Part shown: positions 8,041-16,621 of the stretch, one piece after another
How positions within the stretch are numbered: the stretch's first letter is position 1
Layout of the letters: every line of letters begins with the position of its first letter
Source: Paractinoplanes pyxinae
GTDB lineage: Bacteria > Actinomycetota > Actinomycetes > Mycobacteriales > Micromonosporaceae
Direction of reading: 5' to 3'
Length of the DNA: 64,000 nt
Assembly: GCF_026626335.1 (NCBI RefSeq)
Contig: NZ_JAPNTZ010000018.1
Location: 124,001 to 188,000, forward strand
Notes under the pieces: model-generated
The model's database searches: none
Seen by the model: only the letters and a program-made list of their open reading frames with translations
What the model was told of the DNA's origin: nothing
Translations under genes and position numbers: made by a program

Positions 8041-9480
8041 ATGACCCTTCCCATCCATTCACGCGCGGTCGGCACGGGAACATTTCCCTCGGGAACCACC
8101 CGGCCCCGGCTGACCTTCATCGGTACCGGGTATCTGGGCGCGACCTACGCGATCTGCTTCGCCGAACTCGGCTACGAGGTGCTCGGCGTTGACGTCGATA
8201 CCGACAAGATCGAGAACCTGCGGTCCGGAGTCGTACCTTTTCACGAACCCGGCCTGGACGAGGTGCTCCACCGCAACCTCGATTCCGGCCGCCTGGGGTT
8301 CACCACCGACTTCGCCGAGGCTGCGGCCTTCGGTGACGTCCACTTCATCTGCGTCGGAACTCCGCAAGGTCCGGAAGGTGTGGCCGATCTGCGCTACGTC
8401 GAGGCCGCCGTGACTTCGCTGGTCCCCCATCTCGACCGCAAGGTGATGCTGGTCGGCAAGTCCACCGTGCCGGTCGGCACTACCGAATGGATTCGTGATC
8501 TCTGCCGCCGCTTCGCTCCTACCGATGTCGCGGTGGAGGTGGCTTGGAGTCCCGAGTTTCTCCAAGAGGGGCACGCGGTCGAGGATGTGCTGCGGCCGGA
8601 CCGAGTAGTCTTTGGCGCCTCCTCGGACTGGGCTATCGACGCCCTCTACGCTGCCCACAAAGGTGTCTTCGACCTGGCTATGAACGAGGACCGCGAGGTC
8701 CCGGTGGTGATCACCGACGTCGCCACTGCCGAGCTGGTCAAGGTAGCCTCGAACGCGTTCCTGGCCACCAAGATATCGTTCATCAATGCGATGGCCACGA
8801 TGTGCGACGCGGCCGGCGCCGACGTGGCGCAGCTGGCCAGAGCGATGGGATATGACGAACGCATCGGTTCCAAGTTCCTGCGCGCCGGCGTCGGGTTCGG
8901 TGGCGGCTGCCTACCGAAGGACATCCGTGCCTTTGCCGCCCGGGCGGAACAGCTCGGAGTTACTGATCTGCGTTTCCTCGGCGAGATCGACGCAATCAAC
9001 CGGCGGCGGCGTACCCGGGTAGTTGAGCTTGCGGCAGCGCTATTGGGCTGCGACGTAAGCCGGCCCACTCAGCCGGACCTGAGCGGTCGCCGCATCGCGG
9101 TGCTCGGCGCGGCCTTCAAACCCAATACCGACGACGTACGCGACTCTCCGGCACTCGCCGTCGCGAGTCTGCTGCAGGGGTGCGGCGCCGACCTGCGGGT
9201 GTACGACCCGGCCGGCTTGCAGAACGCGCAGGCTGCTGCGCCGCACCTCACCTACGCCAAGAGCCTCGAGGACGCTGCCCGCGACGCCGACCTGGTATGC
9301 GTTCTGACCGCCTGGGACGAGTTCCGCAACGTCGAACCGGCTGCCCTTGCTGGTGTGGTTCGGCAGACCCGGATCATCGACGCGATGAACTGTCTGGACC
9401 CGGCAGAATGGATTGGCGTGGGCTGGACGTACCGGGGACTCGGACGATACGGGTCGCCAACTGAACCTGAACTCAGGTAG
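8041..9480 (+). CDS. ugd: UDP-glucose 6-dehydrogenase / nucleotide-sugar dehydrogenase
   Basis: This is a 479-aa protein. The N-terminal Rossmann domain has FIGTGYLG at 26-33. The central region has GKSTVPVGTTEW and the helix NAFLATKISFINA. The catalytic cysteine is Cys290 in FGGGCLPKD, followed by the C-terminal UDP-binding domain with FKPNTDDVRDSP. This matches the UGD family (usual length 430-460 aa) with about 20 extra N-terminal residues. It oxidises UDP-glucose, or a related UDP-sugar, to the uronic acid using two NAD+. ATG 8041 follows GAGAGGA; longer readings overlap the preceding gene. It sits 50 bases after the amide ligase and is last in the operon, supplying a UDP-uronic acid that could be amidated or linked through an amide. 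Confidence 0.93.
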   Translation: MTLPIHSRAVGTGTFPSGTTRPRLTFIGTGYLGATYAICFAELGYEVLGVDVDTDKIENLRSGVVPFHEPGLDEVLHRNLDSGRLGFTTDFAEAAAFGDVHFICVGTPQGPEGVADLRYVEAAVTSLVPHLDRKVMLVGKSTVPVGTTEWIRDLCRRFAPTDVAVEVAWSPEFLQEGHAVEDVLRPDRVVFGASSDWAIDALYAAHKGVFDLAMNEDREVPVVITDVATAELVKVASNAFLATKISFINAMATMCDAAGADVAQLARAMGYDERIGSKFLRAGVGFGGGCLPKDIRAFAARAEQLGVTDLRFLGEIDAINRRRRTRVVELAAALLGCDVSRPTQPDLSGRRIAVLGAAFKPNTDDVRDSPALAVASLLQGCGADLRVYDPAGLQNAQAAAPHLTYAKSLEDAARDADLVCVLTAWDEFRNVEPAALAGVVRQTRIIDAMNCLDPAEWIGVGWTYRGLGRYGSPTEPELR

Positions 9481-9510
9481 GGCGAACCGTTAAGACTTTC
9501 TCCGCTTCCG

Positions 9511-9546
9511 ACCGCACCTTGCCCGCGAGATTCGGCAAGGTGCGGT
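9511..9546 (+). terminator. Hairpin terminator after ugd
   Basis: ACCGCACCTTGCC (9511-9523) and GGCAAGGTGCGGT (9534-9546) form a perfect 13-bp stem with a 10-base loop, 30 bases after the ugd stop. There is no U-tract, as is common in actinobacteria. It closes the biosynthetic operon and separates it from the convergent minus-strand operon. Confidence 0.7.
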
Positions 9547-9807
9547 TACAAGTGGCCCCCAGCATTTAGAGGGCCCAGCGACGTGCTAACTAACGTTTTA
9601 CCAGGTCACCGAAAAGTATACTCGGCCGAGTAAAGGGGTCCAACGAATCTCCTCGCCTGGAGTCGTCGCCAGGCACCTGACCTACCATTTTACCAAGACT
9701 GTTTCGCCAGCGGTCTTCCTTGAGGGTTCCGGTGGCTCCGCCAGTCGGAGGGCGCCGACCTCGATGGCGAAGCCCATTCAGGACCGACTAGCGCGACCCG
9801 GGTGACG
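9547..9807. other. Convergent intergenic spacer
   Basis: The spacer between the ugd hairpin and the 3' end of the minus-strand operon holds no gene I can support. It contains an A/T-richer patch (about 9590-9650). Confidence 0.5.
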
Positions 9808-11997
9808 TTACTGAGGTCGGGCGCGTAGGAGGGACGGGAATCCACCAATTGCTTGGTCGATCGCTCGCTCAAAAACGGGCCAGCCTCGATCGACACCTCC
9901 TGCCCAATCCCACTCGTATTCCTTGATGCCAAATTGGGCAGGCTCCGGTCGTTGTCCGGTGGCTTCAGCGATCTGCAGGTAGTAGATGCCGCGGGCGGCG
10001 AGTCTGGCAATTTCACGGTAGCGGTCCACTGCCTTTGGGTCGCTTGTATGTAGCTCGTCGTCGTAGTACTGCCCTCCAAGCGCGAGGTACACGGCGTTGA
10101 CGAATTTGTCCGCGCTAGTGGGGAGGAGGTCAACTCTGCGAGGCGCGGCCGGAGCCTTCTCGCCGATGGTGGTGTACAACTTGGAGAGGTCGCCGTTGAA
10201 CCAGTGGTTCGCTGCTTCGGCTGCCAGCTTAGCGAATTGGCGGAAGGTCGGCGGTTTTCCTCGGACAGCGATAAGGCGGTGAAGTTCGCGCGCCACGGTT
10301 GAGAGTTCGTTGTTCCAACGGAACTGGAGGTATTCCCTCAGATATCGTCGAGTCCAGCCTTGGCGATGACGGGTGACTATGTCGCGGAGAATCTCGAATC
10401 CGTCCCGCCGTTGGCCACCACTCGAGATGCGAAGGCTGAGACGTACGCCTTCCACCTCCGCGATGTCAGTCTCGTAGGATTCTGATCCGATCTCCTGGGC
10501 GGGGCCAAGGTATTGCTCGGCGTTGGCCAGCTCTTCGAACAGACTTTGGTGGATGGGGGTGCCGGCTTCCTCCAGGGCTCGGAGGTCTCGCTGGTGGTAG
10601 TTGCGGAGTCCTTCAAGGCTTGTCCGGGAGTATGGACCTTCGCAGATGTACCAGGCTGTGAGCGCCACGCCCTCCCAGAACTTCATTGCTGGGCCAAACG
10701 TCTCGGCCATCAGCCTGTGCGGGTACGGCTCACTGACGATGGTTTCGGGCCAGCGGGGAAGGACAATGCCGTCCCAGAGCTGGTCGACGTCGGCGACCAG
10801 GTCGGTTGTCAGAAGTGTTCGGTAGATCGGCTCGACATGTCGGTTCCTTCTGCCAATGAATATCCCGCCTTCTTCGCGCAGCCCCCACAGTGCGGGCATA
10901 CCGGCGGTCTGTTTGGCGTGCAGTGCATCGAACTGCGTCCACCACCGGCTCATCACCTCGACACGCTTCTCTACTGCGGAGACGGACGTGTCTTGGCCCA
11001 TGAAGGCCGCCAGCATGGCATGCACGTCATCGACGTCGAGCCCATGGTCGGCGGCGACGGTCGCGGCTTTGGCTGCGCCACTAACGTAGAGCTTCGGTGT
11101 CGGGAGAGCTGTCACAACTTCTTCGTTCGGGTTGGGCGGCATGTCGAGGTAGTCCAGGAATGCCAACCAGTCGCCTGCGAAGTATGCGCTGAGCACGGGC
11201 TGCAGCGATCGGGTGAGGACTTTGCGGGCCAGAGGTGTGCCGGCTTTCGCCTTCTTCCCCGTCGCAGCGGCTAATGCTTGGACTCGTTCGGCGCGGTAAC
11301 GAGCGGCGATCTGCTGCAGGTCGCTTCCGGCAAGGACGTCGAGCAGACCGGCTCGGGCTCGGGCTTGCCCGGTTCGGTCCAAGCTGCTCCATCCGCCTCG
11401 GTAGGTGAGGACCGACAGCGTCGCTCGCGTGTTGAGCCCGAGGCGGTCGAAGGAGTTGGTGATCGCCTCCCACGTAGCCGTTTGCTCCTCAGGAGTGTCC
11501 GTTGATCCGGCCGCCCGGGTGTGCACAGGCGCCATCAGGCGCTCGAAGAGAGGTATCAGAAGTGACCAGGCTGCGACAGCGTCGGCGGTGGAGGCGAACT
11601 GGACGCGGGCGACGTCGTCGGCGCTGCGGGTTATGGCGTACCACGGGTCGTTCCGGATGTACGCGGGCAGGTTCATGATTCCGGCTTTGAGGGAGCCTTG
11701 CTCCGGGAGGAACCAGGCGCCGCGGGCCTGCTGCGCGGTCAGCGAGAAGGCCGTGTGGACGTAGGCTTTCTCGGCTGCGCCGAGCGGTGTCAGGGTGATG
11801 GTGTCGTTGTTCTTGTCGCTTGGCGGGCCGGCCTTGATGTCCGCGATCTTCGCACCGGCCAGGGCGGCTGCGATGAGGTTGGCGAGGACCTGGTCGACGT
11901 CGGTGAAACGGCTCGAGTGTCCAGCGTCGCGTTCCAGGCGAAGGAACTGCTCGGGCGCGGCGGCCGCGATGGCGTGCGCATAGCCCAGGTCAGCCAT
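9808..11997 (-). CDS. Unknown 729-aa protein, partner of the nuclease-helicase
   Basis: I do not recognise this family. The protein is predicted cytoplasmic with alternating helical stretches and scattered Trp-rich segments (for example DPWYAI near residue 117 and WTRRYLREYLQFRWNNE about residue 550). I see no Walker motif, nuclease signature or membrane segment. The ATG at 11997 overlaps the helicase 3' end by eight bases, so the two proteins are probably translated together; a longer open frame upstream is only the shadow of the helicase gene. In defence operons a helicase is often followed by a large protein without motifs that recognises target or effector, and that is the inferred role here. 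Confidence 0.8.
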   Translation of the reverse strand: MADLGYAHAIAAAAPEQFLRLERDAGHSSRFTDVDQVLANLIAAALAGAKIADIKAGPPSDKNNDTITLTPLGAAEKAYVHTAFSLTAQQARGAWFLPEQGSLKAGIMNLPAYIRNDPWYAITRSADDVARVQFASTADAVAAWSLLIPLFERLMAPVHTRAAGSTDTPEEQTATWEAITNSFDRLGLNTRATLSVLTYRGGWSSLDRTGQARARAGLLDVLAGSDLQQIAARYRAERVQALAAATGKKAKAGTPLARKVLTRSLQPVLSAYFAGDWLAFLDYLDMPPNPNEEVVTALPTPKLYVSGAAKAATVAADHGLDVDDVHAMLAAFMGQDTSVSAVEKRVEVMSRWWTQFDALHAKQTAGMPALWGLREEGGIFIGRRNRHVEPIYRTLLTTDLVADVDQLWDGIVLPRWPETIVSEPYPHRLMAETFGPAMKFWEGVALTAWYICEGPYSRTSLEGLRNYHQRDLRALEEAGTPIHQSLFEELANAEQYLGPAQEIGSESYETDIAEVEGVRLSLRISSGGQRRDGFEILRDIVTRHRQGWTRRYLREYLQFRWNNELSTVARELHRLIAVRGKPPTFRQFAKLAAEAANHWFNGDLSKLYTTIGEKAPAAPRRVDLLPTSADKFVNAVYLALGGQYYDDELHTSDPKAVDRYREIARLAARGIYYLQIAEATGQRPEPAQFGIKEYEWDWAGGVDRGWPVFERAIDQAIGGFPSLLRARPQ

Positions 11998-14050
11998 GGG
12001 TGCTCCGGATGACGGCCACGAATTCTTCGAACGAGCGTGGGTTCGGTCTGGTAGCGGCGTAGTCGGCGTACCGCTGGGCGAGGGTGTGCAGTTCGCGTTC
12101 TTCGCGTCGAGCTTCGACCTGCTCGAGGTCGTGAAGGAACTGCTGGGGAGTGTCCCCTTGCTCGGCGAGGACGACCGCGTCGGGATTCTGCGCTGACTGA
12201 TTACCGCTAGGAGCCGTACCAAAGTTTGAAAGGTCGGGCACGGGGGCGTCGCCGAACTGGTCAGCGTCGGTCGGGCGAGGGTCCATGTCGTTTTCGAGGC
12301 GAAGCGTCTCCAAGTGATCATCGAGCCCGAGCTCGCCGTGGTAAACGACATCGAGGTGCTGGCGATCGTCCCGGCCGATCAGGGCGGGATGGTGGATGAT
12401 GCGGATACCGCGGCCGAGGAATTGGTAGAACTCGCCGAAGCTTCCATAGGGTCGCATCGGCACTACGACGGTGATGGCCGGCAGGTCATAGCCTTGTCCC
12501 AGCATTTTGAGTTGGACGATGCCTTGCAGGTTGCCGGACTCGGCTTCGAAACGGGCCCTGGTCGCGGCGATCGACGCGTCGCTCATCGAGTGGTGCAGGG
12601 TGGCGCAGGGGATGCCGTGGTCATTGGCGATGCGAGCGACTTGCTCGGCGTGATGTTGTCCGAGGGCAGCGAACAGGACGCGTGGCCGGACTGGTGCGAG
12701 CACATCGTGTTGCATGTTCAGGCATTGGCGAACCGTCTGCATGACGCGCCGGATGGGTTCCTCTGAAGTCGCTGTGATGCGGGCGAGTTTGCGTTCATCC
12801 TGCATGACTTCCAACAGCGCTTGCTTACCGATGATCTCCTCACGGTCGCCGCTCGGCCAGATGATTTCGTAGGTTGTCTCCTCGACGTCCGGTGTGAATC
12901 GGTGGGCGCGGAGGTGTTTGGCGTGTCCGTCGGTGATCGAGTCGATGAGCCGGTAGCGGTAGACCACGTCGGCGGCCACGGTCTTGCCGTCTGCGCGTGT
13001 GAAGCACGCGGACATCAGCAGCCGGCGGGCGTGTGGGAAGTGGTCGAAGAGCTGCTGGTAGGACTCAGCGGCTGCGATGTGTGCTTCGTCAATCACGATG
13101 AAGTCGATGTCGTTGGGATTCAGCTTGGCGAGCAGCCCGCTGTCACCACCGTTGGCGCTGAGGGCGTGGAAGTTCGTCACGACGATTTCAGTGGATAGCA
13201 ACTCGTCGCGGCTGACGGACCGAATGGGCCCGGCGCCGCTGTCAAGCACCTTGACCCTGGGCGGCCGGCAGCCGGCGATGAGGGGGCCTCCGCGCAGCGT
13301 GTACAGCGCGTTGCCAGCCGTGCCGGGGTCGAGAGCCGTCGCGAACGTACCGCGGATAACCCGACCGGGGGTCACGATCAACGCCCTACGCCTGGTGAAC
13401 GCCAGTGCGGCGGCGACACCCAGAGCGGTCTTGCCCGCACCCACCGACATCACGCAGGCGGCGTTGATGCCTCCGCGCCGGTAGTAGTTGGCGAGGCTTG
13501 CCATCGCCTCCCGCTGGCAGAGCCGCAGCGGCCCAAGGTCCATGCGCTGGCGCACGTGGTCGAAGTAGTCGGGCTGCGGTCGAACAGTCTGCGCTGGCGG
13601 TGTCGCCAATCCGAGAAGGTTCGGCGTCATGTCATCCGGGACAGGCACGATGGGGTTGGCGATGAGATGAGCCGCCAACGTCGGATCGTCGCTTAGTACG
13701 GCCTGCAACTGCGCAACACACCGCGCCGTGTCGTCCCGGATGGCATCGTAGGAGAACCGCAAGACGACAAAGCCAAGGCTCGTCAGGTCGTTCTGCCGTA
13801 TCCGGTCGTAGACGAACGCCGTTCTGCTGCTATGGAATGCGAAGCCGTCGAGTTCGACCACAACCCTCAGTCCGGACCCGGCCAGCATGTAGTCCAAGCA
13901 GTACGTCCGGTCTGCCACAGCTACGGGGTGCTGCGCGATCACACACCCCGCGATGCCGGGCGTCGCCGCGGCGGCCAGCACCCACCTAACAAATGCGGTC
14001 TCCAGAAATGACTGCCCTGGGACTAGATCCACGAGACGAGAGCCGATCAC
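11990..14050 (-). CDS. Vsr/DUF559-like nuclease fused to SF2 DEAH helicase
   Basis: This is a 686-aa protein. Residues about 45-110 look like an endonuclease-like DUF559/Vsr fold: LDYML (Asp53), VVVELDGFAFH (Glu66, Asp68, His73), then a downstream Arg and VLRFSYDAI. A superfamily 2 helicase follows: Walker A SVGAGKTAL (about 202-210), VIDEAH (319-324), SACFTRADGK in the motif III region, and QFLGRGIRI (motif VI) about residue 560. The C terminus is acidic and helical. It should unwind or translocate on DNA and cut it. Nuclease-helicase fusions of this kind occur in restriction-like defence loci. The ATG at 14050 overlaps the upstream stop (ATGA). Confidence 0.85.
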   Translation of the reverse strand: MIGSRLVDLVPGQSFLETAFVRWVLAAAATPGIAGCVIAQHPVAVADRTYCLDYMLAGSGLRVVVELDGFAFHSSRTAFVYDRIRQNDLTSLGFVVLRFSYDAIRDDTARCVAQLQAVLSDDPTLAAHLIANPIVPVPDDMTPNLLGLATPPAQTVRPQPDYFDHVRQRMDLGPLRLCQREAMASLANYYRRGGINAACVMSVGAGKTALGVAAALAFTRRRALIVTPGRVIRGTFATALDPGTAGNALYTLRGGPLIAGCRPPRVKVLDSGAGPIRSVSRDELLSTEIVVTNFHALSANGGDSGLLAKLNPNDIDFIVIDEAHIAAAESYQQLFDHFPHARRLLMSACFTRADGKTVAADVVYRYRLIDSITDGHAKHLRAHRFTPDVEETTYEIIWPSGDREEIIGKQALLEVMQDERKLARITATSEEPIRRVMQTVRQCLNMQHDVLAPVRPRVLFAALGQHHAEQVARIANDHGIPCATLHHSMSDASIAATRARFEAESGNLQGIVQLKMLGQGYDLPAITVVVPMRPYGSFGEFYQFLGRGIRIIHHPALIGRDDRQHLDVVYHGELGLDDHLETLRLENDMDPRPTDADQFGDAPVPDLSNFGTAPSGNQSAQNPDAVVLAEQGDTPQQFLHDLEQVEARREERELHTLAQRYADYAATRPNPRSFEEFVAVIRSTHG

Positions 14051-14637
14051 CGCAACTCCTCGTCGAGGGCAGCAACCTTTGCTTCCAACTCTTCACTTCG
14101 GTAGTGGTCACCGAAGCGCTGCGCGCGGCGGCTCAGCGCCAAGGCTTCCCGCAGGGCGCCCTCTCGTTCCAACATGCTGACCAGGCGTTCCAGGCTGGTG
14201 ATGCGCAGAAAGCCATCATTCGGATGATCGATGTTCCGCCATGCAGTACGCGGGACGGCCTCGAGTAGGGCCAGGTCTAGGTAGCCGAAGGTCTCTGCCA
14301 TCCGCAGCCCGGCTGGCTCTCGCTTACGACGTGACCACAGCTCCGTCACAGCGCCTTGCAACAGGAAGTGATAGTCCGCTGTCGTGCCGGGAAGTTCCAG
14401 CCCTTCCCAGACCGACCGCACAAGATCCTCGTGTCGAAGACGTGTCACGTCAGAACCCGTATGCCGGCTTGCTGGTGAAGCTGATGTAGTCGAGCCGCCC
14501 GCTGCGGGCCACATGAGGTATCCCATGTTCGTAGTGGGCCGGGTCCGAGACTCGGGCAAGAGGGACCAATCAATACCGGGACTGCCGTCGAAACGGATAC
14601 CCGGAATCGCGGCCATCCGCTCGTACCACACTTCCAA
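14047..14637 (-). CDS. Unknown small protein, first gene of the nuclease-helicase operon
   Basis: The open reading frame encodes up to 196 aa from a TTG at 14637. No family is recognised. The C-terminal half is helical and charged, with a probable coiled coil (SMLEREGALREALALSRRAQ and onward to KVAALDEELR). Its stop overlaps the helicase ATG (ATGA), giving translational coupling. The start is uncertain: a GTG at 14448 would give 133 aa and itself overlaps the stop of another open frame (14445-14885) by GTGA. Codon bias from 14449 to 14637 favours the longer form, but no good ribosome binding site is visible. Confidence 0.6.
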   Translation of the reverse strand: MEVWYERMAAIPGIRFDGSPGIDWSLLPESRTRPTTNMGYLMWPAAGGSTTSASPASRHTGSDVTRLRHEDLVRSVWEGLELPGTTADYHFLLQGAVTELWSRRKREPAGLRMAETFGYLDLALLEAVPRTAWRNIDHPNDGFLRITSLERLVSMLEREGALREALALSRRAQRFGDHYRSEELEAKVAALDEELR

Positions 14638-15058
14638 GAAGGAACCCCCACAAGCCGCAGAAGTCGATCCACCATTACCAGCAGCGCGAGCCAGACTGCC
14701 ATCTCCGCCACCACAGCACCATCCGTCACTCGGAGGGCGGCTGTTGTCGAGGCCCCCGGGCGTTTCGAGACGGCCGGATGGTCAGTGTGCTCGCAGAACC
14801 GTACGAGATGTGGGCCGCGCTTGAGCGTGATGGCACGCGGGCTGATCGGATTCGAGTCGAACGGCTCGCCGACAGCTGCGACCATCGGCGAGCGTGACCG
14901 TCCACATGGTCAGTCTTCGGGCGCTGACCGCACGACCACGAATCGGTGATTGTCATTATTCCGACGGTGTGGGTCACTGCCTCGCGTTCATGAAGGACAT
15001 TGTCAGCATCGCTCTAGCTAGGAGTAATAGCGTAAACACTCTTCGTGCGGGTGGTGGC

Positions 15059-15928
15059 GTGACCCAACTGTCCTTCTGGGGCCCCGACGACCAACGCAGC
15101 CCTGCGCCCAAAGTCGGCAAGGTAGCGACGTTGCGGCTGTTGATCACCGTTAAGGCGGCGCCCAATCCGTCAGCCAGGCACGGCGAGACCGTATGCGTGG
15201 GAGCTCTGAGCGTAGATCCGGGCCGGCGCAGCTGGATCCGCCTCTACCCGATCCACTTTCGTGACCTCGACGACGACAACAAGTTCCGCAAGTACGACAT
15301 CGTCACCGTCGACGCGGTCCCGGCCGTCCACGACCGGCGTCCAGAAAGCTGGCAGCCCATCGTCGGTACCGTCCGGTTCGAGCACCATCTCAACCCCGGT
15401 CCCGCCCGGCGCCGCTATCTCGACCCGTACGTCGAGGAATCGATGTGCCGGCTCATCGAGCGGACACGCGAGGCGTCCGATGCCCCGTCGATCGCGCTCA
15501 TCCGCACCCATGACATCAGCGGGATGACCATCAACCGGCACCGGGGCTGGACACCTGAACAACAAGCCAAAATCAACGGCTACCTGAGCCAGCTCGACAT
15601 CCTCGATGACCATCACCGCGCACCGCTGCAGGCCCCGCGGTTCACCGGCTCGTACCGATATCGGTGCGCCGACCCACGCTGCCGCGGCCATCGACAGAGC
15701 CTGCTCGACTGGGAGTTCGTCGCGTTGCAGCGCCGCCTTGGCAGCCTGACCGACACCGAGGCCGCCAACCAGCTACGCGCTAAGTTCCTCGATCAGCTGT
15801 GCTCCGCCGATCGTGACGTCGCCTTCTACGTCGGCAATCAAGCCGCACGCCCGCAGGCGTTCAGCATCGGCGGGGTCTACGCACCACCGCGGCCGACAAG
15901 CCGGCATCGTCTGCGAGTCAGCCGATGA
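15059..15928 (+). CDS. Unknown protein with Cys/His motif, next to the DUF4326 gene
   Basis: This is a 289-aa protein read from a GTG at 15059; an earlier ATG at 14894 is in frame but its 55 extra residues look non-coding. The N-terminal half has a beta-rich pattern (LRLLITVKAAPNPSARHGET, then VCVGALSVD and SWIRLYPI) resembling proteins that open with a statement of nucleotide- or metabolite-like binding, but I cannot name the fold. In the C-terminal half CADPRCRGHRQSLLDWEF (about 200-217) is a compact Cys-x4-Cys-x2-His cluster, probably metal-binding. It is divergent from the helicase operon and convergent with the DUF4326 gene, whose restored 3' end would overlap its own by 11 bases. Its role may be in defence or nucleotide metabolism (inference). 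Confidence 0.75.
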   Translation: MTQLSFWGPDDQRSPAPKVGKVATLRLLITVKAAPNPSARHGETVCVGALSVDPGRRSWIRLYPIHFRDLDDDNKFRKYDIVTVDAVPAVHDRRPESWQPIVGTVRFEHHLNPGPARRRYLDPYVEESMCRLIERTREASDAPSIALIRTHDISGMTINRHRGWTPEQQAKINGYLSQLDILDDHHRAPLQAPRFTGSYRYRCADPRCRGHRQSLLDWEFVALQRRLGSLTDTEAANQLRAKFLDQLCSADRDVAFYVGNQAARPQAFSIGGVYAPPRPTSRHRLRVSR

Positions 15929-15950
15929 CCTCCAGCAGCACGTCGGCATG

Positions 15951-16229
15951 TCAGTCGGCCGTCAACGGGCACCAGCACGCCAGCACATGCCCCGGCAGTT
16001 CCCGCCGGGCCCGTTCGATCAATTCGGGCCGCTCGTGCAGCCACTGACGGTAGAGGCGCAGCGCCTCCGTTCGGCCGTACACGCGGGCGCTGTAGGGATT
16101 GGCCCAGGGCGAGCGCCGCAGCCCGAAACCTTGACGGCCCACATAGATCGCTGCTGGCGGGACCACCGGATGGTACAAATCGCCGGACACCCGTACCCGT
16201 GCCGAGCGTGTGGCGGAATCCGAAGTCAC
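15951..16229 (-). CDS. DUF4326 domain protein, C terminus interrupted by TGA
   Basis: The 92-aa product has the DUF4326 signature: IYVGRQGFGLRRSPWANPY (about residues 28-46), YRQWLHERPEL, and GHVLACWCPLTAD at the end. Known members continue as CWCPLxxxCHADVLLE. Here the codon after Asp92 is TGA, and the same frame then reads HADVLLEVIG followed by a second TGA ending at 15918. The conserved Cys codon has thus become a stop, by nonsense mutation or sequencing error; selenocysteine or read-through is a remoter option. The function of DUF4326 is not established; its CWC...CH motif suggests metal binding. ATG 16229 has no obvious alternative. Confidence 0.75.
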   Translation of the reverse strand: MTSDSATRSARVRVSGDLYHPVVPPAAIYVGRQGFGLRRSPWANPYSARVYGRTEALRLYRQWLHERPELIERARRELPGHVLACWCPLTAD

Positions 16230-16318
16230 GGCAGAACTCTACGACCCCGAGCAAGTCGCCGAGGTACTGCCTTCTCCTCGACCGTCAATCTGCATCACGC
16301 AGGGGCGGAGTGATCACC

Positions 16319-16621
16319 ATGGCTCACTGCAACGACTGCTGCCTGCGGCTGCCCTTGACCAAGACGAGGGTTCTGCCCAAGCACTACTCCGCCGAGACCC
16401 ATGGGTGGTGGTCGTACGGCGAGCAGAAGCAATGCCCCGCCTCCGGCACCGACCGGTACACCGCCGAGCGGGACATGCGCGGTGGCTGCCGCCGCACCCA
16501 CAGCGGCCAACGATGTCCGTGCTGCCAGCGTGTCTTGAAGCTGAACAAGAACGGCAAGTTTCCCAAACACACGACAGTTTCCGGCGATAAGTGCGAGCTC
16601 TCGCAGGCGAACAGCCGTTAG
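16319..16621 (+). CDS. Small duplicated Cys/His-rich putative zinc protein
   Basis: This is a 100-aa protein from ATG 16319, with GGAG about nine bases upstream; a longer frame from 16199 overlaps the DUF4326 gene. It contains two copies of one pattern. The first is CNDCCLRLPLTKTRVLPKHY followed by CPASGTD, the second CPCCQRVLKLNKNGKFPKHT followed by GDKCELSQ. Each copy has a C-x2-C pair, a PKH and a later Cys with a Ser or Gly, as in a zinc ribbon made of repeated C..C-PKH-CPxS units. Such units recur in actinobacterial and actinophage proteins. Its role is unknown; DNA or RNA binding would be a guess. Confidence 0.7.
   Translation: MAHCNDCCLRLPLTKTRVLPKHYSAETHGWWSYGEQKQCPASGTDRYTAERDMRGGCRRTHSGQRCPCCQRVLKLNKNGKFPKHTTVSGDKCELSQANSR

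Noticed and set aside
14445..14885. 146-aa minus-strand frame
   Set aside because: The second half is unlike protein and overlaps a better-coded frame. Its GTGA junction is recorded as a finding, but I do not call it a gene.
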